Shown: positions 1-9,456, numbered from the stretch's first letter. The stretch is 64,000 nucleotides of DNA from Limisphaera sp026417315 (GCF_049537125.1 NZ_JBMVQY010000004.1:310001-374000); one strand, 5' to 3'. Notes: generated by a model from the sequence alone, not told the origin. Numbers and translations are program-made.

Positions 1-1
1 G

Positions 2-358
2 GGCCTGGCCCGGTTTGTGGTCATGACCAAGGGTGACTTTGTGGGCCGCGCGGCCCTGGAGGAACAGCAGCAGCGCGGTTGGTCGCGGCAGAGTGTGGCG
101 TTCCGCATGATCGGACGCACCCCGCCGCCGCGTCCGGGTTATCCGATTCGCGTGGAAGGCGAACCCTGCGGCCGCGTGACGAGCGGAACGCAGAGTCCCT
201 GCCTGGGGGTGGGGATTGGACTGGGTTACGTGCCCACCGCCCGGGCACAACCAGGCACCCCGATCGAGATTGAAATTCGTGGCCAGGGATTCCCGGCACA
301 GATTGTGGACCGGCCGATTTATCGCCGAAACGCCCTCGCCGGCGCCGACCCGGCCTGA
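2..358 (+). CDS. gcvT: Aminomethyltransferase (glycine cleavage T protein), C-terminal part
   Basis: The reading frame is open from the first bases of the window, so the gene starts upstream and only about the last 118 residues are visible. The visible part matches the end of the glycine-cleavage T protein: the KGDFVGRAAL motif, then the C-terminal beta-barrel with GEPCGRVTSG and a GLGYV strand. The T protein transfers the methylene group of the aminomethyl-lipoyl H protein to tetrahydrofolate and releases ammonia, in the cytoplasm. No gcvH or gcvP follows within the window; the next gene lies about 1 kb away on the other strand. The tail NALAGADPA is not conserved in the family. The family assignment is firm; the partner genes are presumably upstream. 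Confidence 0.9.
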   Translation, partial: GLARFVVMTKGDFVGRAALEEQQQRGWSRQSVAFRMIGRTPPPRPGYPIRVEGEPCGRVTSGTQSPCLGVGIGLGYVPTARAQPGTPIEIEIRGQGFPAQIVDRPIYRRNALAGADPA

Positions 359-1382
359 GGGGAAGACCAAGCACCCCGAGGGGGCAGCCCAAAGATTTGC
401 CCGCCGCATCCGGCAAAAGCCTTCCCCTGCCTCTTGAAAGCGGGGCTTGCAAAACTGCATCGCATTGCGCGGGCTTGAGCGGAGCCGCGAAACCGCCATC
501 GTTCCACAAGGCCGTTTTTCATGATCCCGGCCTCAAGGGGGTGCTGGGTCATGAACTCAGAGCGCCGATTCAATACTGCGTGCATCCGAGCCGGCGCTCT
601 CACTCACTGCAAAGGCGACCAAAGCCCGCACGGTCGGCCTGAGCCTGAGTGCAGACATCCCAGCCGATCTTGGGGGCAGTGGCCTGTCCGTGCGGAGGCG
701 CGGCGTGGCGTGCCTGAGCTTGCTTTGAAGGTCAGCTTCGCGAACGGCTCGATAGGTTGTGAAGAATGCTGCGCTTCCGGCGGCTCTGGTTATGTGGACC
801 GGTCTTACAGGGATCAACGCCAGCGGGCAGATTTTTCAGGTTGGCGGCGCTTGTTGGCGGTACCTTCGCCTCCCGCGGGGTTTTCTGTGGATCTTCGGCG
901 GTTCCTGTGCGCCCTGAGCCGCCAATTCGGTGGCTGTCGTCGAAACGCTGTGACGCGACCGGGCCCGGGGGCTTCGCCGACTTCCGTGGGGAGTATGACG
1001 GCAGCCACCAGGGACACGCAGTGAATAGTTGTGGGGCGAGCTTCCGCCGAGTTCCGTCGGGCGGCTGGGTGGATGGCGGCTCGGTCGTCGCCGCCATCGG
1101 CCGGAAGACCGGGAATTCGAATACAGACCCTGGCTTCGGGGGCAGTCGCTGCAGTAAGCGCAGGACCATGGATCGATCCGGCGATCCCGATTGCCAGCCG
1201 GCTTGCTTCAAATTCGCCGACTTCCGTCGGTGGGCTACCTTGTTCCGTTGTCCGAATTGGACCGGGCTCTCTCGTCAACTCCGCCCCGAGTAAAGCCATG
1301 GGCAGCAGCCGTGGCGGAAGCCGCGCGTAGGGGCCACGCAGGTTTTGGGTGACGCACGCCTTTCTCGAGCCGATTTGGAGGA
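359..1382. other. Gene-free stretch, about 1 kb, with palindromic repeats in its right half
   Basis: No open frame here has a recognisable family, a good ribosome binding site or a plausible composition; the open frames on both strands look like high-GC by-products. The right half (about 971-1240) holds copies of the short palindrome described separately. I see no clear terminator for gcvT. Confidence 0.6.
971..1239. repeat. Cluster of REP-like palindromes (left cluster)
   Basis: Three copies of a short element are visible: 975-990 (left half good, right half decayed), 1044-1066 and 1215-1239. The shared core is GCCGACTTCCGTCGG, and the best copies continue into a GGCTAC-like tail. The ideal dyad is CCGCCGAC-TTCC-GTCGGCGG. 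A related imperfect dyad lies near 917-940. A second cluster of the same element lies at 10209-10474. They sit only in gene-free DNA. This resembles REP-type elements mobilised by RAYT transposases, but no RAYT gene is in the window. Confidence 0.65.
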
Positions 1383-1403
1383 CCTGCTTTTCTGAGAAGC
1401 AGG
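1383..1403 (-). terminator. Hairpin just past the end of the 1419-3428 gene
   Basis: CCTGCTT (1383-1389) pairs with AAGCAGG (1397-1403) around a 7-nt loop, 16 bp beyond the stop codon of the minus-strand gene. There is no long T run in either direction, so efficiency is uncertain. Confidence 0.4.
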
Positions 1404-1418
1404 CCGTTTCAGGGCCGG

Positions 1419-3428
1419 TTAACGCCAGCGGACCTGGTGTAGGCGCCAGGGGAGTCCTTCTTGGGCGGCCAGAAAGCTTCGCGGCACCGTGGCCAGGAAA
1501 ACCGGCTGGATGCCCTCCTGGTAACAACGCCGGCGAGGGGCCGCAAATCGAATCCGCCAACCGCGCTCGGTGCGCTCGACCGATTCCCGCTTCAGCATCT
1601 CCAACCCGACCCTGGCGCGGATCGCATGCGGATCTGCCGGGATCGGTGCCTCGCTGATCTCCTCCAATTCCAATTCCAGCAGGTGAGGTGAGTCCACGAA
1701 GAGGATCACGCAGGGCATGAGCATGCCCTCGGGATTGCGCTCCCAACCTGCGCCATTGAACGGGATCCCGGTGGCCCTGGGTTCCTCGGGATTCGTGTAA
1801 CGACCATTCGGCGGTAGCGCGACCGGTTGAGTGGCCAGGTGCTTTTGTAGCGATGCGATGGCTTCGGCCCGCGTTTGGGGCCGTGGCTCGCCGTAAATCT
1901 GGTGCATGGCACGAGATTGCCATGCGAGCCAGGCTACCAGGGCGATGCCGGCTGTGCCCAGCAGCGTCACGCGCATGGAGGCCGAAGGAACCCGGTCGCA
2001 GGCGAGTCCAACGACCAGCCAACCGGCCATCATCCCGGCGGCGAACGCGGGCATGAAGTCCAGCATGTAACGCGTGGCGATGACGCAGTTGCGCAGATAG
2101 AACGCGGTCAGGAGAAACGTTGCAATTCCCGAATACACTCCCAGCCCGGCGATCGCCTGCCGGACTGCCGGGGGAGGATCTGCGGCATGAAAGGGACCGT
2201 GCCCGTTGCGGTGCCGATCCCGACGCGTCGCAAGGGCCAGTGCTGCGCCCCAACCCGACAGCAAGAGCACGAGATAGGTCGGATCATACGTGGGAAGGCC
2301 GATCTCCCGCCATCGGACCGTGCTGGACTGACCCGGAAACAGGTTCGTGGCGTACCAATCCCACGTCAGCCGCTTTTCGAGGAACAAGAGCCCGAAAAGC
2401 TCTCGAGCCGCGGACGGAAGGGGTTCGGTGGCAAACGGATGGTCGAATCGCGTTGCATACAGGGACCCGTACAAGCTCTGGATATTGAGCCTGTGACCGA
2501 ACTCGAATCCGTCTCCGAAGCGCAACGCGTTGGTCACGTAGAGACCTGCTCCTCCCAGCACAAAGAGCAACAAGCCCGTGATGATGGGATGTCGCACCGG
2601 CGAGAGAGCCCGCGTGCGAGCGGTGCGCCCTTCAGCCCCGGCGCATTCCGGTCCGCGATGGTTTGCCAGGAGCCACAAACCGGTAAGCACTGCGGCGATC
2701 CCGTGAAGGACAAGGGTGGGGCGGATCCATCCTCCCACCCCGGCCCATCCACACAGGGCCCACCATCGCGAAGGAGTCGGCCGGCCGGCCAGGCGGATCA
2801 ATAGAGCCAGCAATACGAGCCCGGCGATGTACTCGTACGCAATGGCTTGCTCGTAAACCTGGAAGCGCGTGCGCAGCAACCGCAAAAACGGAGGGAAAAA
2901 CAGGGCCAATGCGGCGGCCAACCCTGTCCAGCAGAGCCAGAGGGCTCTCGGCTGCAGAACCGGTGTGGGCGCCTCGTGGGCCGGGACAACGGGTGGGCGG
3001 ACAAGGATTTCGTGGAGGAGGGAGAAGAGTAAACACCAGGCGGCCAGGCCGAGCGCGATTCCGAACGCCGCCAGGTCGGGAAACGGCGCGAAGCCCATCG
3101 CGCGAGCCAGGACTTCGAAGGGTAGCAACCATAGAGGAACCCCGAGGCCCCAGACCTGATGAACGCCTCCCTGGGGCCAACAGTGATCGAACCGCAGGGC
3201 GGAGGGATCATGACTCAGGGCCAATCGGCCGGCAAGCAACGCCGCCACCTGAGCCCGGTACTCCGGCTGATAGGAATACCAACGGCCTCCGCTCTGTACC
3301 AGTCCCGTGAACACCAAAACGCCGGCGGAGTAAACCATCGCCTGCAGCAAGAGGATCCATCCGAGTGTCCGACGGCCGGGCGCTGCAGGCATGGCCGTTT
3401 TTTCGGTCGTTGGTTCGACAGGTGCCAT
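1419..3428 (-). CDS. Polytopic membrane protein, GT-C-like, unknown function
   Basis: About 669 residues if translation starts at the ATG at 3428 (first residues MAPVEPTTEK); the frame stays open to a GTG at 3467. The N-terminal half is a series of hydrophobic helices, the first beginning near LGWILLLQAMVYSAGVLVF. The segment after it (GGRWYSYQPEYRAQ, then HDPSALRFDH) fits the first periplasmic loop of GT-C type enzymes, and a late RYMLDFMPAF segment is typical of them. The C-terminal roughly 150 residues are soluble. GT-C proteins take sugars from polyprenyl-phosphate donors; upstream on the same strand lie a decayed GT2 polyprenyl-phosphate glycosyltransferase gene and another polytopic protein, so this was probably part of a surface-glycan locus. 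The exact family and acceptor are not recognised. Confidence 0.75.
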   Translation of the reverse strand: MAPVEPTTEKTAMPAAPGRRTLGWILLLQAMVYSAGVLVFTGLVQSGGRWYSYQPEYRAQVAALLAGRLALSHDPSALRFDHCWPQGGVHQVWGLGVPLWLLPFEVLARAMGFAPFPDLAAFGIALGLAAWCLLFSLLHEILVRPPVVPAHEAPTPVLQPRALWLCWTGLAAALALFFPPFLRLLRTRFQVYEQAIAYEYIAGLVLLALLIRLAGRPTPSRWWALCGWAGVGGWIRPTLVLHGIAAVLTGLWLLANHRGPECAGAEGRTARTRALSPVRHPIITGLLLFVLGGAGLYVTNALRFGDGFEFGHRLNIQSLYGSLYATRFDHPFATEPLPSAARELFGLLFLEKRLTWDWYATNLFPGQSSTVRWREIGLPTYDPTYLVLLLSGWGAALALATRRDRHRNGHGPFHAADPPPAVRQAIAGLGVYSGIATFLLTAFYLRNCVIATRYMLDFMPAFAAGMMAGWLVVGLACDRVPSASMRVTLLGTAGIALVAWLAWQSRAMHQIYGEPRPQTRAEAIASLQKHLATQPVALPPNGRYTNPEEPRATGIPFNGAGWERNPEGMLMPCVILFVDSPHLLELELEEISEAPIPADPHAIRARVGLEMLKRESVERTERGWRIRFAAPRRRCYQEGIQPVFLATVPRSFLAAQEGLPWRLHQVRWR

Positions 3429-3783
3429 GCTTTGACGCGATTTCCCGGCAGAGACCTCGCGGCACACAGGATAAGGCCGATGGTCAGGAAGGCGAGTCGA
3501 CTTCTGCAGCCCGGAGAGCCTGGACGCTGGCGCAGGGTTGGTTCCGAGCTTCGTTTTGGTCAGGCTCGCCGTGGTCAGAATGCCCCCTGAATCGAAGACC
3601 GGCGCTTCTTGTCGCCGAGCCGGTTGCTAGGCCCTGGACGAAGCGGTTTCGGGAGACGAAGTGGCCCGGCTGAGCTCTTGCTGGGGTGCTTTTGAACGAG
3701 GGGGCCGAAGTTTTGGCGTCAAGGGATGCGGGAGTATTACCCACAGGCATCGGAGAGCCGCCCGGCCCTCTTGTCACCTGAGC

Positions 3784-4395
3784 TTCTTGCCTCCGGCGCA
3801 GCCGCGGTGGCCATACTGAATGGGAAGTTCCAGCATCGGGATTCCGGATCGCGCCAGTTTGGCGGTCTCCTCCGGACAGAAACCAAAACGTTCCTCTCCC
3901 AGGGGGAAACTCAGCAATAGGTCGCGACGGGAAGCCTCTTAGCAGGTTGCCACGTCAGTGAGTCGGAGGCCCGTAATGTGATTGGCGGCGCGTGGTACGA
4001 CCCGATTTCTGCCAGCGATGCCACAGCGGCGTACTGGGCCGGGTAGCTGCCGCAAAGCGGCTCCCATGGACCATGGCGGCGCGACTGCCAGGACGGGCTG
4101 AAGCAACAAGGGCCAATCAGTGGGGTCATACTCGAGATCGGCGTCCTGAATCACAACGACGGGCGCCGAGAGGGCAGCCAGGGCAGTACGGGTCGCTGCC
4201 CCATTGGCGCGGTTTTTGTCCTGCCGCAAGGTCTGAACACGGGCATCCTGCTCAGCCCGGTGCAGGAGAATCTCCCAGGCGGCGTCCGAGAATCCATCGT
4301 CCACGGCAACGACGTCCGCCGCCACGGGCGGGGCAGTGATGCGTTGGGGAACCGTGTTCAGGCTTGGCGCCTCGTTGTCGCATGGCATCCATAAC
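3784..4395 (-). pseudogene. Decayed GT2 polyprenyl-phosphate glycosyltransferase (dolichol-P-mannose synthase type)
   Basis: Reading the minus strand from about 4395 gives a recognisable GT2 enzyme. First is the nucleotide-sugar core VVAVDDGFSDAAWEIL (VVDDGSTDGT in intact members), then NRANGAATRTAL and the metal-binding IQDADLEYDP. After about 4110 the frame slips and homology continues piecewise, returning as NHITGLRLTDVATC. There the expected Tyr codon is TAA, a nonsense change. The same frame then continues with EASRRDLLLSFPLGEERFGF and an ETAKLAR segment, and stops early at GGKKLR. So at least one frameshift, one nonsense codon and an early 3' stop are present. Intact enzymes make the polyprenyl-phosphate sugar used by GT-C transferases, which fits both neighbours. 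The start is uncertain. Confidence 0.8.
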
Positions 4396-4480
4396 CTCCG
4401 GATAGTGGAGTTGCCTTGCGGTGCGGCATGGGGAGCGTCGCACGAGTGATTTCCCGGGGTATCTGCAACTGCGGACCTGA

Positions 4481-6226
4481 TCATACGGGTTGGCAAGGAG
4501 ATGAAGGGCCACCGGTCGGCTGCGCACCGGAATGTGTCTGAAACTCCGGCGACTTCAGGCGTACGCGCCCAATGGCCAGAAATGCCAGTCCCGCAAGGGT
4601 GAAAACCGAGATCCATCCTCCGAGGCGTTCCGGCAACAGGGCGGTGAGCCTGAGATCCACGCGGTAGTTTCCGGGCGGCAGTTCCACGGCGATCGCGCCG
4701 CCCGGGCCGGAACCGTCCGCCTTGAGTTCCAAAGTGTTGTCACGCCACGCGCGCCAGCCCGGGTAATAAAGCTGTCGGACCCATAGGGTTGTGGCCCCGG
4801 GAGTGTTTACGGTGAACTGGAGATGGCGCGCTTTCCATCCCTGGATGGACACCGCAGCTTCGGAGGACTGTGGAACCACCAAGCGGTCACCCATGGCATC
4901 GCGGGCCACCCACGGGCTGGCCAGGCCCGGAAGGTATTCCCGGGCATCCAACAACGTGCGAAGGGGTTCCGGTGGATGAGACGGACCCCGGGCATATTGG
5001 GACGCAGTGTCCGGGATTACTCCTCCGCTCACGAGGACCAGCGTCACCAGGGCGCTCAGCAGTCCCACGCCATCACATACACGGCCGAGCCTGGGTTCCC
5101 TGGGGTCCCCTCTGCCGTTCGCAATCAATGCGGCCCATATCAGACTGGCGGGGGCGAGGAAGCGCCATGTGAACTGAATCATCTGCAAGGGCCACAGAGC
5201 GCTGTAGATCGGACGACTCAAGGGCAGCATCAGGAACGTGACCAGCCAACCGAGCCACAGCCAGTGCGGTGCGGCGGCCGGGCGGTCCCGGGATGCCCAC
5301 GAGCTCAGCCACCGGAGATGGTGGCAAACAAGGGTCAAAAGGAATCCGAGAAATACCATGAAGACGCGGATACTGAAGGCGTCCGGCCCTGCCAAGGGTT
5401 GGGTCAGGGATAGATTCGGAAAAAGGAAGGTCTCGTGCAGACCGCACCGCATCGAGCCGGTGTTCACAAAGCCCAAGTACGCAAAGCACGGCAAAAGGTA
5501 AACGGCCGCCAACATCACTGCACCGGTGAGCGCCAGCAGCGTGCGTCCCAATGCGGCCCAGCCGTGCCCCAGGGCCAGCAAGAGGGCCAATGGCGTGAAG
5601 GTAACCGTCGTGGGAAGGTGCGACAGGAACAGGCCGGTAAAACCGGTGATTGCCCAGCCCCATGCGGAGGGCTCCTTCGCCCGAAACCCCCATATCCCGC
5701 GCACAATGAGCGGCATCCATACGTACGTCCAAAACTCGGCGTAGGCGGCACGCTCGTACAAACCGAGAGCCAAATGGTAGGGACCCAGCATGTACAATGC
5801 CGAAGCCAACCATGCCCGGCCGGGCCTTGCCATTTTCGAGAAGCAGACCCAGGCAGTAACCCCGGAGAGCAGGAGCGCCAAGGCCGCAGCCCATCCCAGG
5901 CTCATCCAGACCTGCCGGGGGCCGGCGAACAGGGGGCACAAAGCGGCTGCGACCCAGTGCCCGAGGGGCGGGTAATAGAAAAAGGCAGGGCTGCCGAACC
6001 CAAAGTTGACCTGGGACAACCAGCGGGGATACGGCTCCCCGGACCAAACCTGGCTTGCGAAATTCGAGCACCAGCGGGCGTGATGGATGCTGTCATGTCC
6101 CCGCGGCGGGAAACCCAGGAAGAGCAGCGGCAGCGCGGCCACGAGGCCAAGAGCGATTAACCCGCTCACGGCTCGAAACGAACCCTGCCGGGACCCGGCG
6201 CCGGGCGCTGGGTCGACCGGGCTCAT
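4481..6226 (-). CDS. PTPS-related polytopic membrane protein (GT-C-like)
   Basis: 581 residues from an ATG. The N-terminus has one helix, then a loop with GHDSIHHARW and a GSPAFFYYPPLGHW segment. A charged HD/H loop followed by an FxYYPPL motif is typical of the large bacterial membrane family annotated as 6-pyruvoyl-tetrahydropterin synthase-related (a misleading name). These look like GT-C glycosyltransferases that use lipid-linked sugars in the periplasm. About ten to twelve helices follow. The C-terminal region (LPPGNYRVDLRLTALLPERL, then a last helix near GWISVFTLAGLAFLAIG) is a small beta domain closed by a helix. It is co-directional with the GT2 pseudogene and the 1419-3428 protein. 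The frame looks intact. The substrate is unknown. Confidence 0.75.
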   Translation of the reverse strand: MSPVDPAPGAGSRQGSFRAVSGLIALGLVAALPLLFLGFPPRGHDSIHHARWCSNFASQVWSGEPYPRWLSQVNFGFGSPAFFYYPPLGHWVAAALCPLFAGPRQVWMSLGWAAALALLLSGVTAWVCFSKMARPGRAWLASALYMLGPYHLALGLYERAAYAEFWTYVWMPLIVRGIWGFRAKEPSAWGWAITGFTGLFLSHLPTTVTFTPLALLLALGHGWAALGRTLLALTGAVMLAAVYLLPCFAYLGFVNTGSMRCGLHETFLFPNLSLTQPLAGPDAFSIRVFMVFLGFLLTLVCHHLRWLSSWASRDRPAAAPHWLWLGWLVTFLMLPLSRPIYSALWPLQMIQFTWRFLAPASLIWAALIANGRGDPREPRLGRVCDGVGLLSALVTLVLVSGGVIPDTASQYARGPSHPPEPLRTLLDAREYLPGLASPWVARDAMGDRLVVPQSSEAAVSIQGWKARHLQFTVNTPGATTLWVRQLYYPGWRAWRDNTLELKADGSGPGGAIAVELPPGNYRVDLRLTALLPERLGGWISVFTLAGLAFLAIGRVRLKSPEFQTHSGAQPTGGPSSPCQPV

Positions 6227-6660
6227 CGGATCAGAGCAGAGGAATTGTCAACGTAGGCGGCTGCGGGCGCGGACATCCCCGCCCGCCCGTGCTGGCCCAT
6301 GCGGTCGGCGCGGTTGCTGTTGCGTCGTCTCACCGGGCCCCGTGTGTCGGTGCGCGTGTATCGGTCCACGGCCGGACAGGGCTCAGCACACCCCCGGAAA
6401 CCGCGCGTTGGACATGGCGACCGCGAGAACGCCTCCCCGCCTGTGATGGCTCTCAGCAGGCTTCTCGGCAGCGGTATGCCAGGGGTAGCGGGTCTCGTAG
6501 GGCGTGCACGCTGGATGACCCTGCCTGTGCCCTCGAGATGAATCGTCGGACGGCAGGCAGCCGGCCCGGCTGCGGCAGAAGCGGTGGCCTTTTGGGGGCA
6601 CCGGCGGATTCGCGTTGAGATGACCATAAGAGTGCTCGAATCGCAGTTCCAGGCCGTGGT
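6227..6660. other. Gene-free stretch, about 430 bp
   Basis: Lies between two minus-strand genes. No convincing gene, repeat or RNA was seen. It should hold the promoter of the 6226 gene, but I could not pick a clear one. Confidence 0.4.
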
Positions 6661-7970
6661 TCATGAGGATTGACTCCGGTGGCCGGCGGATCGGGGGAGC
6701 CCTGTTTTTCGAAGCTTCAGGGTCCAGAGGAGGGTGGGCAGGACGACCAGGGCGAGGAAGAGAGTCCAGGCCAGGTAGTGACGCGGGCCGGGGCGGAGGA
6801 AGGCGTCATAACGGGGGCCGTGGCGAATGTAATGCTCGGCCTGCGCCAGCAGTTCGGGATCGCGATCGGTGGGCCAGGGTTGACCCGGCTGGAGGGTGTA
6901 AGTGGCGTGGAGGAAGAGGCGTTTGCGTTCGAAGCGGCGGTAGCGGTAGTCGGCCACCTCCACCGGCTCCGACGGCCGGGGCACGGGGTCGAACCCCTCG
7001 GCCGACCATTGCACGTTGGTCGCCAGGACTGTCACCCGTCTCCAGAGCTTGCCCGGTACGGAACTCAAGTAGTGGTCCATGACGCAACGAACCGGAATCG
7101 ACCAGCCCCGATACTGCTGCCGCTCCATGCAAACGAACTCGCTGCGTACCAATCCATCTGGCAGGCCGTGGACAAACTCGATGTCCTCCAGGAACCAGTT
7201 GTACTCCTGCAAGGTCCGCGGAGTGTTATAGTGGGGGAGCAACATCCATTCTTTCGGGGGTCGATCGAGGGATCGATCGCGAATGACACGCAAGACATCG
7301 ATGAATCGGCGATCCTTCGCCGGGACGACCTCGCTGCGGTTTACTGGCAGCCCATCGCGACCCCCGTGGATCGGCAGTGTTACGATTCGCCCCTGTTTGT
7401 CGGGCCTGAGGGAATCGGGCCGGAGGCAGTAAGCGATATCCATGCGGGGTAGATCTGCATCCGTTCATTCAGGATGTAATGTAACAGCCACCACGAGCCC
7501 GTGTAAATCATCGCGCGGGAGGGGAGGGACGCACCGCGGAGTTTGTCGTCCTCCAATACTGGAGGGTAGAAGGCATACGTATTGGTTCCGTCGTGACACA
7601 CGGATAACCAGTGATCAGGCATGTGCAGATTGGTGCCCTGCACCTGCCAGTATGGGTCACCGAACAGGACGCTAAAATGAATCAGCCGATACGACTCCTT
7701 GTACTCGGCACCGGTCTCTAGATTGAACTGGCGCCTCTCAATCAATCCGGTGACGTGAATCGTTTCGGCGAACCCCCCGAGAGCGCACGAAAGGCTGATC
7801 GACGTCCACAATATCGAGACGCAGAGGCGGAGATGCCTTTTTTCCTTACGGCGACGGTGGCCGGAGGTGCCCTTGGCAACCTCTTCTTTTGCAGCAGAAC
7901 AGGCGCAAAGCCGCGTCGCAGCGGCAGCAGACGCAGAGACGCGGCGGAAACAAGCCCTGGCCGAGGTCAT
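6661..7970 (-). pseudogene. Exported protein of unknown function, split by a frameshift
   Basis: Two open frames overlap at 7380-7443 and look like halves of one protein. The 5' half, in the frame ending at 7380, has a signal-like stretch (LWTSISLSCALGGFA) followed by ETIHVTGLIERRQFN, and reaches ILNERMQIYP. The 3' half continues in another frame from about 7443 (MDIAYCLRPDSLRPD) to a C-terminal transmembrane helix near HYLAWTLFLALVVLPTLLW with a short basic tail. The natural reading is a single protein of about 380-430 residues with a +1/-1 slip near 7400-7440; a sequencing error or two coupled genes are alternatives. The start is unclear: a TTG at 7811 gives a compact signal peptide, while an ATG at 7970 is longer and less natural. 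No family is recognised. A fragment of a second copy lies at 8749-8806. Confidence 0.55.
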
Positions 7971-8186
7971 AAGCGGCGGGAGTTGGATGGGAGCGGCAGA
8001 AGCGACGCGGCCGGGAGCAAGCATGGCTCAACGCTACATTGGGCTGCGGAGGAGCTCAAGCCTGTCATTGTAGCGGTGCGAATCGAAGAAGGGCCCGCCG
8101 GACCCGAGCAGACCCGACGGGCGCTGATGGAGGTGTGTCGCGGTTCGGTTGCGGCAACCGCGATCACAATTGCCGTGACGTGGGTG

Positions 8187-8435
8187 TCACAGCAGCCGGG
8201 TCTGGCGGCGGTCGCATTTACACGGCTTTAGAGTGTTGCTCACCGTTTGACAGGTACCGTCGTTTGTAGTTTTCACCGTGCAGTCCTTACCTTGCTCCTT
8301 GCATCCGTCTTCGTCCTCGTTCACCTCGCACTGCTGGTCGCTTTGCGCGTGGGGTGGCTGGGCCAGCAGTTGCAGGGCGACCCAGGGAAGGGTCAGCGAC
8401 AGGGCCAGGATCAGGCTTGCCAGTCTCGATTTCAT
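8187..8435 (-). CDS. Small secreted Cys-rich protein, unknown function
   Basis: 82 residues starting at an ATG (8435) behind a strong GAAGGAGG ribosome binding site, which makes this start much better than the longer frame reaching 8690. It has a clear Sec signal peptide (MKSRLASLILALSLTLPW, cleavage near LLAQPPHAQS). The mature part is about 50 residues, acidic then basic, with six cysteines in QQCEVNEDEDGCKEQGKDC, DGTC and KPCKC; the pattern suggests three disulfides. The upstream gene on the same strand encodes a MauE/DoxX-like membrane protein with a CGC motif, a family linked to thiol chemistry, so a shared disulfide or redox role is possible. No homologous family is recognised. Confidence 0.75.
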   Translation of the reverse strand: MKSRLASLILALSLTLPWVALQLLAQPPHAQSDQQCEVNEDEDGCKEQGKDCTVKTTNDGTCQTVSNTLKPCKCDRRQTRLL

Positions 8436-8748
8436 AGGGGTTCCTCCTTCGTTGGGATCTGGGGTTGGGAACATGGCGGTCCGCACTGCTCTCCCGGGCA
8501 CACCCGTACCCGGGGCAGCCCGGACCGCCAAAGGTTGGCACCCGTCGGCCGGGCGCACAGAGGGTCTCTCGGAGACGCTCGACAATCGGGCCGAGGGCGT
8601 TTGCGGCACGCAGGCTCGAGCGGCTGAAGGATTCTGAAAGCAGGACTGAGGTGCCCCACTGCGGGTGGTGGGCGAAGTGTGGCCGCCCATGGCTCAGGGG
8701 ATCGAGCTGGACCGTAACGGACAGCAGGGCCCGGTCCTGAGCGTGACC

Positions 8749-8806
8749 GGGCCGGGGCGGAGGAAGGCGTCGTAACGCGGGCCCTGGCGAATGGCGTGTT
8801 CGGCCC
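8749..8806 (-). pseudogene. Remnant of a second copy of the 6661-7970 gene
   Basis: Aligned with the 3' part of the disrupted gene (about 6786-6843), roughly 48 of 57 bases match by eye. On the minus strand both encode nearly the same peptide: RHGPRYDAFLRPG in the gene and RQGPRYDAFLRPG here. Homology stops on either side. This is the debris of a tandem or dispersed paralogue between the Cys-rich protein gene and the MauE-like gene. Confidence 0.6.
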
Positions 8807-8970
8807 GGGCCGGGTCTGCGGGACGGCGATCGAACATGGGGCGGCGGAATGTCGATGTGGCCCTGGGCGGCAAGCGGAGAGCAACCTGGTGCGGCCATTG
8901 ATCTTCCCCCGGTGGCTGGAGTCAGGGAATCCTGACGAGGGCCTTGGAAAGATGCCACGGCTCTGCGGGC

Positions 8971-9456
8971 CTATCCATGTCCTGACGGGCTGAGAGGCGC
9001 GTGGCTTGCGCGGGAGGAGTGCTCTTCGCCCTGCCTGAACAAGGCGGGGAGCGCGCAAAGGACCATCAGCGCCAGGGCAACGGAGGGAATCAGACGATCC
9101 AGCTGGCGACCCACGGGGAACAGCCGCGGCAACACGCCGAGGCATCCACAGGATTCCACATAGCCGTTCCAGATCAGAGCCCAGCGATACCAGAGCATGG
9201 TGCCGACCAAGGCCAGGAGAATCGCGCTGGGGAGCTTCTGCCCGCGCCACCGGATAGAGATCCATGCACAGGCCAGTTGAAGGGCTGCTGCGAAGAGGTA
9301 CACCTGCCGGTTTGTGAGGAACGGGAAGACAAGATTCCGCAGGCCGTCCTCGACCGAGGGGACAAAGAGCGTTGCCGCATGGGACGCTGCGAAGAAGAAC
9401 AGAATGGCTGCTGCCAGCAGGTGAGGCAGATTTCGAAATACAGAAGATCGCGTCAT
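8971..9456 (-). CDS. MauE/DoxX-like integral membrane protein
   Basis: 161 residues from the ATG at 9456, chosen because CGGAGGTG sits just upstream; the frame extends further to 9564 without a better start. Four hydrophobic helices are visible, the first at LLAAAILFFFAASHAATLF and the last at SVALALMVLCALPALF. Between helices 3 and 4 is YVESCGCLGVL. A CGC(F/L)G motif in a four-helix protein is typical of the MauE/methylamine-utilisation and DoxX-like group, thought to handle thiols for exported disulfide proteins; this is family knowledge, not proof. The next gene downstream on the strand encodes an exported Cys-rich protein, which strengthens the link. The C-terminus is hydrophilic and His/Ser-rich. 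Confidence 0.6.
   Translation of the reverse strand: MTRSSVFRNLPHLLAAAILFFFAASHAATLFVPSVEDGLRNLVFPFLTNRQVYLFAAALQLACAWISIRWRGQKLPSAILLALVGTMLWYRWALIWNGYVESCGCLGVLPRLFPVGRQLDRLIPSVALALMVLCALPALFRQGEEHSSRASHAPLSPSGHG

Noticed and set aside
814..2253. 479-codon minus-strand frame entering the gap left of the membrane protein
   Set aside because: Overlaps the real membrane protein in another frame and has shadow composition.
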